DNA of 64,000 nucleotides from Planctomycetota bacterium (lineage in GTDB: Bacteria; Planctomycetota; B15-G4; JADJEK01), in contig JADJEK010000002.1 of the NCBI GenBank assembly GCA_016709145.1, positions 248,001 to 312,000 of the forward strand, read 5' to 3'. A program made the translations under genes and the position numbers. The notes beneath the pieces were generated by a model that did not search any database, was not told the DNA's origin, and saw only the letters and a list, made by a program, of their open reading frames with translations. This document shows, one piece after another, positions 56,864-64,000 of this stretch; position 1 is the stretch's first letter; each line of letters opens with the position of its first letter.

Positions 56864-58804
56864 GTGGCGTCGCAACTCCACCGCGTCATCCTCGGCACGG
56901 CGGGTCACATCGACCACGGCAAGTCGTCGTTGGTGCGCGCCCTGACCGGCATCGATCCCGATCGCCTGAAGGAAGAGCAAGAGCGCGGCATGACGATCGA
57001 CCTGGGCTTCGCGCCGTACAAGACGGCGTCCGGGCGACTCGTGGGCATGATCGACGTGCCGGGCCACGAGAAGTTCGTCAAGAACATGGTCGCCGGCGCG
57101 GCGTCGGTCGACGTGTTCCTACTCGTGATCGCCGCGGACGACGGGGTCATGCCCCAGACGCGCGAGCACGTCGAGATCCTCGAGTTGCTCGGCGTTCGTC
57201 GCGGCGCGGTCGTGGTCACCAAGGTCGACATGGTCGACGCGTCGCTGCGCGAACTCGCGTTCGCGGACATCGCCGAGTACTTGGCCACGACGGTGTTCGC
57301 GCAAGCTCCGGTCGTCCCGGTTTCGTCGGTTACGGGCGAGGGCTTGGACGTGCTGCGCGGCGTGATCGACCGCCTGGTCGAAGAGGTCGTGCCGCGTTCG
57401 AAGGATGGCCTGTTCCGCATGCCGATCCAGCGCGTGTTCTCGGCCAAAGGCCACGGCACGGTCGTCACCGGCGTCCCGATCAGCGGTGAGGCGCACGTGG
57501 GCGACGTGCTCGAGATCCTGCCCGCGCAGGTCCGCGGCAAAGTGCGTGGCCTGCAGGCTTACAAGGAAGACCGCGACGACGCGGCCGCGGGGCACTCGAG
57601 CGCGTTGAACTTGTCCGATGTCGACTACCGAACCGTCGCTCGCGGGCACGTCGTCGTCACGCCCGGTTACTTCACGGCGTCACGATCGTTCGACGTCGAA
57701 GTCAGACTGCTGGCGTCGGTCGAGCGGCCGCTGCGGCACGGCACCGAAGTGCGCGTGCACACGGGCACGGCAGAAATCATCGGTCGCGTCGTCCTGCTCG
57801 AACAGCCGACGTTGCAACCCGGAGCGAGCGCGCTCGCGCAATTGCGCCTGCGGGAGCCGGTCGTCGCGATCCGTGGCGACCGCTTCCTGCTGCGTCGCGT
57901 GTCCCCGGCGACCACGATCGCGGGCGGCACGATCCTCGGGGAATCGCGCACTCGAGCCGGGGGCCGCCGGCTCGACGTCGCGCGTTCGGTGCGGCGCAAG
58001 GCCGAGGCGGTCACCGATCTCCCGGCTTTCCTCGAAAGCGTGCTGCTCGAGCGCGCGACGCATCGGCCGCTGCCCGAGAAGGAAGTTCCGGTCGCGTTGC
58101 GCTGCGACGACGCGGCGGCCGCGGCTGCGTTGGCCACGCTGGAACGCCGCAACGTCGTGCGCCGCGTCGGTCGTGGGGGACTCGTCCACGCCCAGACGCT
58201 CGCGGTGGCGCAAGCCGCCGTGCGAGCGGCGTTGACGCGGTTCCACGCCGACCAACCGTTGAAGGCGCTCGCCGACGCACTGCCGCTGCGCGCGGAACTG
58301 CGGCTCGACGAAGCCGTGTTCGACGGCGCCTGCGAGGCGATGGTGGCCGCGGGCGAGCTCGTGCTCGAAAAGGGCGGCAAGCTGCGATTGAAGGCCGCCG
58401 GGCCGACGTTGTCGGACTCCGACCGCAAGGCGCTCGCGGGTTTGTCGGCGGCCGTGGGTTCCGGTGGTCTCGCGCCGCCCGCGCTGCCCGACCTCGCGCG
58501 CACGTGCGGCGTCCCCGAGGTCCGCGCGAAGGCACTGCTGACGCTGTTGGTCGAATCGGGCGATGCCCATCGCGTCGGCGAGTTCTGGTTCAGTCGCGAC
58601 GCGATCGAGCGCGCTCTCGAATGCGTGCGCGCCTCGGCCGCCGAGAGCCAAGGAGAGATCCTGATCCCGAGCGTGAGGGATCGACTGCAGACGACCCGCA
58701 AGTACTTGATCCCGCTGCTCGAGTGGTTCGACGCGCGCGGCTGGAGCGTGCGTCGCGGCGAGCGCCGCTACGTGGTCCTGAAACCGACGGAGCGCAAAGC
58801 GTGA
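56864..58804 (+). CDS. selB: Selenocysteine-specific elongation factor SelB
   Basis: 646 residues. GTPase that brings Sec-tRNA to in-frame UGA codons at SECIS hairpins. G1 GTAGHIDHGKSSLVRALTGI, the SelB signature DPDRLKEEQERGMTIDLGFA, G3 DVPGHEKFVKNMVAGA and G4 TKVDMVDA are present. Domains II-III follow (FRMPIQRVFSAKGHGTVVTG). The C-terminal part (from about residue 390) is a set of winged-helix domains, as in SelB but not EF-Tu. GTG start; the end overlaps the next gene by GTGA. selA, selD and tRNA-Sec are not in the window, so selenocysteine use is inferred from this gene alone. Confidence 0.93.
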   Translation: MASQLHRVILGTAGHIDHGKSSLVRALTGIDPDRLKEEQERGMTIDLGFAPYKTASGRLVGMIDVPGHEKFVKNMVAGAASVDVFLLVIAADDGVMPQTREHVEILELLGVRRGAVVVTKVDMVDASLRELAFADIAEYLATTVFAQAPVVPVSSVTGEGLDVLRGVIDRLVEEVVPRSKDGLFRMPIQRVFSAKGHGTVVTGVPISGEAHVGDVLEILPAQVRGKVRGLQAYKEDRDDAAAGHSSALNLSDVDYRTVARGHVVVTPGYFTASRSFDVEVRLLASVERPLRHGTEVRVHTGTAEIIGRVVLLEQPTLQPGASALAQLRLREPVVAIRGDRFLLRRVSPATTIAGGTILGESRTRAGGRRLDVARSVRRKAEAVTDLPAFLESVLLERATHRPLPEKEVPVALRCDDAAAAAALATLERRNVVRRVGRGGLVHAQTLAVAQAAVRAALTRFHADQPLKALADALPLRAELRLDEAVFDGACEAMVAAGELVLEKGGKLRLKAAGPTLSDSDRKALAGLSAAVGSGGLAPPALPDLARTCGVPEVRAKALLTLLVESGDAHRVGEFWFSRDAIERALECVRASAAESQGEILIPSVRDRLQTTRKYLIPLLEWFDARGWSVRRGERRYVVLKPTERKA

Positions 58805-60789
58805 AGTCGAGACTCGTGGTCGGATGCGTCGGCCTGGCGCTGCTCGGTTGGGCGGTCACGCATTGCGTGCAGCGCGCCGAGGCGAAGAAGCCGCCGCGCG
58901 CCGTCGTGCTGATCACGCTCGATACCGTGCGAGCCGACCGCCTCGGCGCGTACGGGTCGACCGCGGGTTCGACGCCGACGCTCGATCGCATCGCGGCCGA
59001 AGGCGTCCGGTTCGCGCGCTGTCTCACCGTCGCGCCGATCACGCTGCCGGCGCACGCGTCGATCCTGACCGGTCTCGATCCGATCGAACACGGTGTCCGC
59101 TTGAACGGAGCGTTCGCGCTCGACGCGGCCGTACCGACGTTGGCCACGCAACTGCGCGAGCAGGGCTACCGCACGGGCGCGTTCGTTTCGGCGTTCGTAC
59201 TCGATCGGCGCTTCGGGCTCGACGAGGGCTTCGACGTCTACGACGACCAGATGGTGGGTGGCGGAGCCGTCGACGAGCTCGGTCCGGAAGAACGTCGCGG
59301 CGGCGATACCGTCGCGCGCGCGCTCGAATTCGTCGACCGCGCCGGCGACCAACCGTGCTTCCTCTGGGTGCATCTGTTCGACGCGCACGCTCCGTACGAA
59401 GCTCCCGCGCCGTTCTCGACCACGGCCGGCGATCCCTACGGCGCCGAGGTCGCGTACGTCGACGACTGCGTGCGGCAATTGCTCGATGGTCTCGATCGCC
59501 GCGCGCGCCTCGACGATGCGCTGGTCGCCGTGGTGGCCGATCACGGGGAAGGGCTCGGCGAGCACGGTGAACGCACACACACGCTGTTCCTCTACGACAC
59601 GACGATGCACGTGCCGTGGATCCTGTGGTCGAAGCACGACCTTCCGCGCGGACGCGTCGTCGAGCCGACCGTCTCGACGACGGCCGTGACGCCGACGCTG
59701 CTCGCGCTGCTCGACGTCCCGCGGCCCGCCGAGATGACGGGCGCGGCGCTGACGGATCTGGTGCGCGGTACGGCGACCACGGCGCCAGCGGGCGCGTTCG
59801 TGCGGCTCGAGACACAGGCACCGGCCTACTACTACGGCTTCGCGCCGCTGTCGGGAGCCGAGGTCGATGGCGCCAAGCTGATCGTGGCGCCGCGGCCGGA
59901 GCTGTACTTCCCGCGCACCGACCCCGACGAGCGCGACGATCGTTTCGCCAGCGATCGCGGGCGAGCCGATGCGGTGCGCCGTGCTCTCGACGAGTACGAG
60001 CGCTCCCACGCCGGCAGCCGAGCGCATCGCCACGAGCTCGGCGCGGACGACGAGCAGATGCTCGCGCAACTGGGGTACGTCGGCTCACGCGCGAAGCCGT
60101 CGAATCGTGATCCGAAGGACGGCATCGCGTTGTTCGACGCGCTGATCACGGCTGGCGAACAGTCGGGGTCGGATCCGGCAATGGCCGAACGGACGCTGAA
60201 CGCGCTGCTCGATCGCGATCCCGACGTCGCCGAGGCCTACGAACTGCTCGGCGACGTCCAAGCCGCGCAGGGACACTGGCCCGACGCGCGCGATTCCTAT
60301 GGGCACGCGATCCGCCTGCGTGCGAAGGATCCGGTGCTGTACACGAAACTCGGCGAGGTCCTGCTGCGTGCACAGCGCGCGGACGAGGCGAAGCAGGCGT
60401 TCGAGGTCGCGATCCAATTCGATCCGACCACAGTACGGCCGCGCATGTGGCTCGCCGGCATGCTCGAGGCCGATGATCGTGCCGCCGCGCTCGCGCTCTA
60501 CAACGACGTGGTGGCGTTGGCGCCGCAGTTGGTGGCAGCGCGCAAGGGGCGCGCTCGCTGCCTCCTTGCCAACGGCAACGCGCGACTCGCCGAGCAGGAT
60601 CTGCGCAAGGGACTCGACCTCGAGCCGAACGACGTCGACATGCTCGTCACGTGTGGCCGTATCCACGAAGAAGCCCTGCGCAATCCCGAATCCGCGCTCG
60701 AGCTGTATCGCAAAGCTCTCGCTCAGCCGACGCTCGCTGCGGAGCTCCGCAGCGATCTCGAGCGACGGGTGCGCCAGCTCGAGCACTGA
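58801..60789 (+). CDS. Sulfatase-fold hydrolase with C-terminal TPR repeats
   Basis: 662 residues. N-terminal membrane/signal segment (LVVGCVGLALLGWAVTHCVQ), then an alkaline-phosphatase-superfamily domain: VVLITLDTVRADRLGAYGS, ITLPAHASILTGLDPIEHGV, FLWVHLFDAHAPYEAPAPF and VVADHGEGLGEHGERTHTLF. The residue aligned with the formylglycine Cys/Ser is Thr81 (TLPAH), so it is not a classical sulfatase; phospho-transfer or hydrolysis is possible. From about residue 450 TPR-like repeats occur (AYELLGDVQAAQGHWPDARD onward). GTGA overlap with selB. Substrate unknown. Confidence 0.85.
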   Translation: MKSRLVVGCVGLALLGWAVTHCVQRAEAKKPPRAVVLITLDTVRADRLGAYGSTAGSTPTLDRIAAEGVRFARCLTVAPITLPAHASILTGLDPIEHGVRLNGAFALDAAVPTLATQLREQGYRTGAFVSAFVLDRRFGLDEGFDVYDDQMVGGGAVDELGPEERRGGDTVARALEFVDRAGDQPCFLWVHLFDAHAPYEAPAPFSTTAGDPYGAEVAYVDDCVRQLLDGLDRRARLDDALVAVVADHGEGLGEHGERTHTLFLYDTTMHVPWILWSKHDLPRGRVVEPTVSTTAVTPTLLALLDVPRPAEMTGAALTDLVRGTATTAPAGAFVRLETQAPAYYYGFAPLSGAEVDGAKLIVAPRPELYFPRTDPDERDDRFASDRGRADAVRRALDEYERSHAGSRAHRHELGADDEQMLAQLGYVGSRAKPSNRDPKDGIALFDALITAGEQSGSDPAMAERTLNALLDRDPDVAEAYELLGDVQAAQGHWPDARDSYGHAIRLRAKDPVLYTKLGEVLLRAQRADEAKQAFEVAIQFDPTTVRPRMWLAGMLEADDRAAALALYNDVVALAPQLVAARKGRARCLLANGNARLAEQDLRKGLDLEPNDVDMLVTCGRIHEEALRNPESALELYRKALAQPTLAAELRSDLERRVRQLEH

Positions 60790-60831
60790 TCGCGGGCATC
60801 GCGCCTGGTTCGCGCGGACCCGCCGGATCCG

Positions 60832-61539
60832 TCACTTCGCGGGCGTGGCCATCGCGGCTTCGATCTGGCGCGCGATCGCGGCTTGCTCGGCGACGATGCG
60901 TTGGACCTCGCGCCTGGCGGTCTCGGCGAGGATGCGCGCTTGCGCGACGTCCTTGGACGCGGTGTCCAGCACCTGGCCGGCAAGGCGCTGCGTACTCGCC
61001 GATTCCGAACTGAGCTGATCGAGCTTCACCACCAAGGCGTCGAGTTCAGGTCGCTTGGGCGCGGCGAGGGCGGGACGCGACGCGAACAGCGCGCCGGCGT
61101 TCGCGAGCATCTGGTTCAGTTGCGGCTCGGTCTGCCGCACGAACTCGTCGAGCAGCGTCACGCGGTCCCGGAACTCGGTGCATGCGGTCGCCAGCTCGAG
61201 GGCTTGGCGCTTCGCCAGATCGCGTTCCTCGAGCATCGATTGACGGCGGGCGTCCCCCTGGGGCCGAGTCGATGAAAACTGTTGCAAGCGGGCGTTCTGC
61301 GCACCGAGGTTGCGCCGCAGTTCGGTCAGGCGCTCGTCCAGGCGCAGCATCTGTGGACGCACCGCGCGCAACGCCGCCAGCGCCGTCGTGCTCTGGTTGA
61401 GATCGGCCTGCGCCGTATCGAGGGTGGTGCGGACGTCGGCTTCGAGCCTCGCCAGATCGGCGTACGAGTCCTTGAACAGGACGAACAACGCCGCGCCGAG
61501 GCCCACGAGCAGGCCGAGAACGATGACCAGGGCTTTCAC
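60832..61539 (-). CDS. Membrane-anchored coiled-coil protein of unknown function
   Basis: 235 residues: N-terminal membrane segment (ALVIVLGLLVGLGAALFVLF) followed by about 200 mainly helical residues with heptad-like patterns (ADVRTTLDTAQADLNQSTTA, ARREVQRIVAEQAAIARQIE). No family assigned. It is convergent with the sulfatase/TPR gene, 42 bp apart, and divergent from the HEAT-VWA gene, 158 bp apart. Confidence 0.7.
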   Translation of the reverse strand: MKALVIVLGLLVGLGAALFVLFKDSYADLARLEADVRTTLDTAQADLNQSTTALAALRAVRPQMLRLDERLTELRRNLGAQNARLQQFSSTRPQGDARRQSMLEERDLAKRQALELATACTEFRDRVTLLDEFVRQTEPQLNQMLANAGALFASRPALAAPKRPELDALVVKLDQLSSESASTQRLAGQVLDTASKDVAQARILAETARREVQRIVAEQAAIARQIEAAMATPAK

Positions 61540-61697
61540 GGACCGCGCTCCGAAAGGACGAGGAGGTGCAACCGTTCCGGGGCCGGTAGCTATACCCGAA
61601 CTTGTCGGAGCGTGACGGCTGAACTAGGTTCGTGCGCCCGGGCGTGACCGCTGGTGCCTCCGACCGGGCCAGATTCGGCCGACAGGAGTCCTTCCGC

Positions 61698-63248
61698 ATG
61701 CATCGATTGTTCATCGCCGCGTTGCTCGCGACCTGTTTCGTGAGCGGAGCCGCTCGCGCCGACCTCGTCGATGACCTCATCGCGGAGTTCAAGCGCTTCT
61801 ACAAGGGCAACGCTTCACCGGCCGAGAAGATCGAGGCGATCCACGTGCTCGACAAGGCCGATCGCGACAAGGCGGTCGAAGCGCTGGTCGACGCGTTCGA
61901 CGACTCCGACTTCACGGTGCGCCAAGCGGCCGTCGAGGTCGTCGGCGCCTATCGCGCACCGGAATGTTCGAAATGGCTGATCGACAACATCATCGCGCCC
62001 AAGCGCGGCGTGGCCGGGCCGGTGCGCGCGATGGCCGCCGAAGCGCTCGGACTCATGGGAGCGACGGACGCGGCGGAGCCGCTCGCGGTGTTGCTCGCCG
62101 ACGCCGACGCGGCGCTGATCGCGAGCGTTTGCGCGGCGCTCGGGCGGCTGAAGAGCGTCACGGCGATCCCGGCGTTGACCAAGGTGCTGAAGGACGCGGG
62201 TGACGCGACGCAGATCGCGGTCATCGACGCGCTCGGCGAAATGAAGGCTCCCGAAGCCAACGCCGCGGTCTTGCCGCTGCTCGACGACGCACGCTGGCAG
62301 GTGCGGGTCGCCGTGGCGGCCGCACTCGGGAAGTTGCGTCAGAAGGAGAGTGTCCAACCTCTGATCGATCGACTGCGCAAGGAGGACGGTCGCGTGCGCG
62401 ACGACATCAGCAAGGCGCTGTTGTCGATCACGACGTTCGATCTCGGCGTGGAGCCCGACCGCTGGCAGACGCAATGGGATCGCGTGAAGGAGCGCTTCGT
62501 CGTGCCGACCGATGCCGAGGTCGAGAAGGCCAGGGCGGCCTTCGAAGCCGCGCAGTTGCGCTATCAGCCGCGCGGCGACGACTTCGCCGGCATCCCGACC
62601 AAGTCCACGCGCATCATCTACGTGATCGACATCTCCGGCTCGATGGAGGACGCGATCCTCAACAAGGAGAAGTTCAAGCTCCAAGGCCGCACGTATTCGT
62701 CGTTCGTGAAGATGGAGGTCGTCAAGGACGAGTTGATCCGCACGATCCAGAACCTCAACGACACGGTGTTCTTCAACGTGCTCGGCTTCGCGACCGAAGT
62801 GAAGGCCTGGAACAAGTACGGCTTGGTCCAGGCGAACATCCTGAACCGCAACAAGGCCGTCGAGTGGATCAAGCGCCTGCAGCCGATCGGTGGCGCGTCG
62901 CAGAACCTGAAGAAGAAAGCGGGCCTGTCCGGCTCCGCCGGCGGCGGCCTCGGTCGCACGAACACGTACGACGCACTGATGACGGCGCTCGATGCCAAGG
63001 CCGCGCAGGCCGGCTACGACACGAACCTCGGCTCGCCGGTCGACACGATCTTCCTGCTGACGGACGGCGAGCCGACCGCGGGCCCGATCACGGAGGTCGA
63101 CCGCATCCTGGCCGACGTCCGCCGCGTCGTCCAATTGCGCAAGGTCTGCATCAACACGGTCCAAATGGGGCGCAGCGAGAACGGCCGCGTCCTGCTCCAG
63201 GGCCTCGCGCAGCAGAGCGGCGGCACCTACCTCGATCTCGGCGAGTGA
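61698..63248 (+). CDS. Exported HEAT-repeat and von Willebrand A domain protein
   Basis: 516 residues. Signal peptide (MHRLFIAALLATCFVSGAARA, cut near ARA). Residues about 40-235 contain five or more HEAT repeats (AVEALVDAFDDSDFTVRQAA, PALTKVLKDAGDATQIAVID, AVLPLLDDARWQVRVAVAAA). The C-terminal VWA domain has the complete metal site DISGS (Asp311), TNTYDALM-type Thr and FLLTDGEPTAG. It should act outside the cytoplasm as a metal-dependent adhesion or assembly factor. AGGAG precedes the ATG. The combination is common in Planctomycetota; no partner is known. Confidence 0.87.
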   Translation: MHRLFIAALLATCFVSGAARADLVDDLIAEFKRFYKGNASPAEKIEAIHVLDKADRDKAVEALVDAFDDSDFTVRQAAVEVVGAYRAPECSKWLIDNIIAPKRGVAGPVRAMAAEALGLMGATDAAEPLAVLLADADAALIASVCAALGRLKSVTAIPALTKVLKDAGDATQIAVIDALGEMKAPEANAAVLPLLDDARWQVRVAVAAALGKLRQKESVQPLIDRLRKEDGRVRDDISKALLSITTFDLGVEPDRWQTQWDRVKERFVVPTDAEVEKARAAFEAAQLRYQPRGDDFAGIPTKSTRIIYVIDISGSMEDAILNKEKFKLQGRTYSSFVKMEVVKDELIRTIQNLNDTVFFNVLGFATEVKAWNKYGLVQANILNRNKAVEWIKRLQPIGGASQNLKKKAGLSGSAGGGLGRTNTYDALMTALDAKAAQAGYDTNLGSPVDTIFLLTDGEPTAGPITEVDRILADVRRVVQLRKVCINTVQMGRSENGRVLLQGLAQQSGGTYLDLGE

Positions 63249-63342
63249 ATCCCGTCGCCGCGAAACCGAAGCCGGCGCGCCCTTGCAACGGCCGGTTCCG
63301 CGGGCATACTGTTCCGCCTTCGACGCGGATCGATCACAGGTC

Positions 63343-63420
63343 CGGGGTGTAGCTCAGCTTGGCTAGAGCGCTTGCTTCGGGAGCAAGAGGTCGCAGGTTC
63401 GAATCCTGTCACCCCGACCA
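63343..63420 (+). tRNA. tRNA-Pro(CGG)
   Basis: 78-nt cloverleaf with acceptor CGGGGTG pairing CACCCCG, anticodon stem CTTGC/GCAAG with loop TTCGGGA (anticodon CGG), T-arm GCAGG-TTCGAAT-CCTGT and encoded CCA. It lies 94 bp after the HEAT-VWA gene. Its last 12 bases overlap the end of the opposing gene. Confidence 0.95.
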
Positions 63421-64000
63421 ACCGCGACGCCGGCCGGATCGCATGACGACGGCTGCGGCTGCCGCGAGGACCAACGCGAACACGAGGATCGCGACGTGCG
63501 CCCCGACCGCCGTCGCGGCTGCGGCGCCCTGCTCCATGCCGGCGAGGCGATAGCCCGCGACCCATCCGGCTTCGAACGTGCCGACGTTGCCGAACGTATT
63601 GAGCGGCAGGATCAGCGCCAACGACAACCCGGTCGAACCGAGGATCGAGCGCAGGAACGGGAAGTCGACGCCGAACGCGACCAGGATGCACCAGCACGTC
63701 ACGAACGTGCACAGCCACTGAATCTGCGTGACGACGAACACGGCGACGTCCGTGCCGCGCGCTCGTACGCGACGGGCGTGCTCCGCCAGCGCTTCGAGTT
63801 TGCGACCGACCGCGAGACGCCAACCGCTCGCGCCATCGCCGAGTGCGATGCGACCGGCGAAGTTCGCGAGCGGAGCCAAGGCGAACGTGATCGCACCCGC
63901 GACCGTGAACACGAGGCCCGCGACGATCCACAACTCGGTGCGCGCCGCGGCCGGCGCGTGCATCAGCAACGCCAGCAGGAACCACGCGGCGATGCCGCCG
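63409..64000 (-). CDS. Flippase-like integral membrane protein (LPG synthase TM / UPF0104 family), partial
   Basis: Truncated by the window edge; about 197 C-terminal residues are visible. Membrane segments: ELWIVAGLVFTVAGAITFAL, VVTQIQWLCTFVTCWCILVA and VAILVFALVLAAAAAVVM. LALILPLNTFGNVGTFEAGWV, with the conserved Pro-x-Asn and Gly-Thr/Ser-Glu, is the hallmark of the YbhN/AglD/MprF transmembrane family. The frame is open through position 64000, so the true start lies outside. Members are thought to move lipids or lipid-linked sugars; which one is unknown. Its stop lies inside the tRNA-Pro 3' end. Confidence 0.8.
   Translation of the reverse strand, partial: GGIAAWFLLALLMHAPAAARTELWIVAGLVFTVAGAITFALAPLANFAGRIALGDGASGWRLAVGRKLEALAEHARRVRARGTDVAVFVVTQIQWLCTFVTCWCILVAFGVDFPFLRSILGSTGLSLALILPLNTFGNVGTFEAGWVAGYRLAGMEQGAAAATAVGAHVAILVFALVLAAAAAVVMRSGRRRGWSG

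Overview
The window is GC-rich chromosomal DNA from a bacterium that is most likely a member of the Planctomycetota. The best evidence is the 16S rRNA: its 5' region reads GTGGCGGCGTGGATTAGGC and its V3 region reads GCAGTCGAGAATC, both typical of that phylum, and the universal probe site at 1974-1991 carries a variant base. Protein content fits: HEAT-VWA, sulfatase-TPR and formylglycine-enzyme-fold/beta-propeller proteins, a RING7-type zinc-ribbon protein and paired PilB-type ATPases. No genus is assigned. Genes are dense, on both strands, and many are coupled through ATGA, TGATG or GTGA overlaps.

Layout. 98-1213: LysM/L,D-transpeptidase. 1290-6951: a complete linked rRNA operon (16S, tRNA-Ile, tRNA-Ala, 23S, 5S) with promoter, two boxA-like sites, two long processing stems and a terminator, followed by a reversed tRNA-Pro(UGG). 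7028-8786: gene-poor, holding a decayed IS21-family remnant and a tandem 259/260-bp duplication that carries a 26-codon ORF twice. 8787-16080: nadB, a LysM protein, fused secDF, rplS, trmD and a divergent riboflavin synthase. 16196-24361: a hypothetical exported protein, an SDR epimerase, a membrane/spermidine-synthase-like fusion, and a polysaccharide operon (polyprenyl-phosphate sugar transferase plus two GT4 glycosyltransferases). 24639-32092: sppA, a Ski2-like helicase, a small unknown gene, an orphan FtsQ-like gene, rplM-rpsI and a YebC-family gene. 32265-36866: a receiver/degenerate-GGDEF protein, pyruvate phosphate dikinase and a lipoprotein. 37201-46651: a type IV pilus/type II secretion motor cluster (pilB, pilT, second pilB, pilC), then a histidine kinase and two CNNM/CorC-like membrane proteins. 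46771-51981: small membrane proteins, an OmpA-family lipoprotein, a large FGE-fold/beta-propeller lipoprotein and rsmA. 52399-60789: dnaG-rpoD from a good promoter, a zinc-ribbon protein, selB and a sulfatase-fold/TPR protein. 60832-64000: a coiled-coil membrane protein, a HEAT-VWA protein, tRNA-Pro(CGG) and a truncated flippase-like membrane protein.

The core is translation, transcription and replication machinery (rRNA, L13/S9/L19, TrmD, RsmA, DnaG, RpoD, SelB) mixed with envelope functions (SecDF, SppA, pilus motor, glycan synthesis, lipoproteins). SelB implies selenocysteine use. I see no phage, CRISPR array or defence island. The least explained parts are the duplicated micro-ORF in the IS remnant, a shared 25-bp hairpin element (16127, 33478), the HTH-plus-membrane-anchor protein at 47243, the degenerate GGDEF protein, and the FGE-fold and sulfatase-fold proteins that lack the usual catalytic residues.
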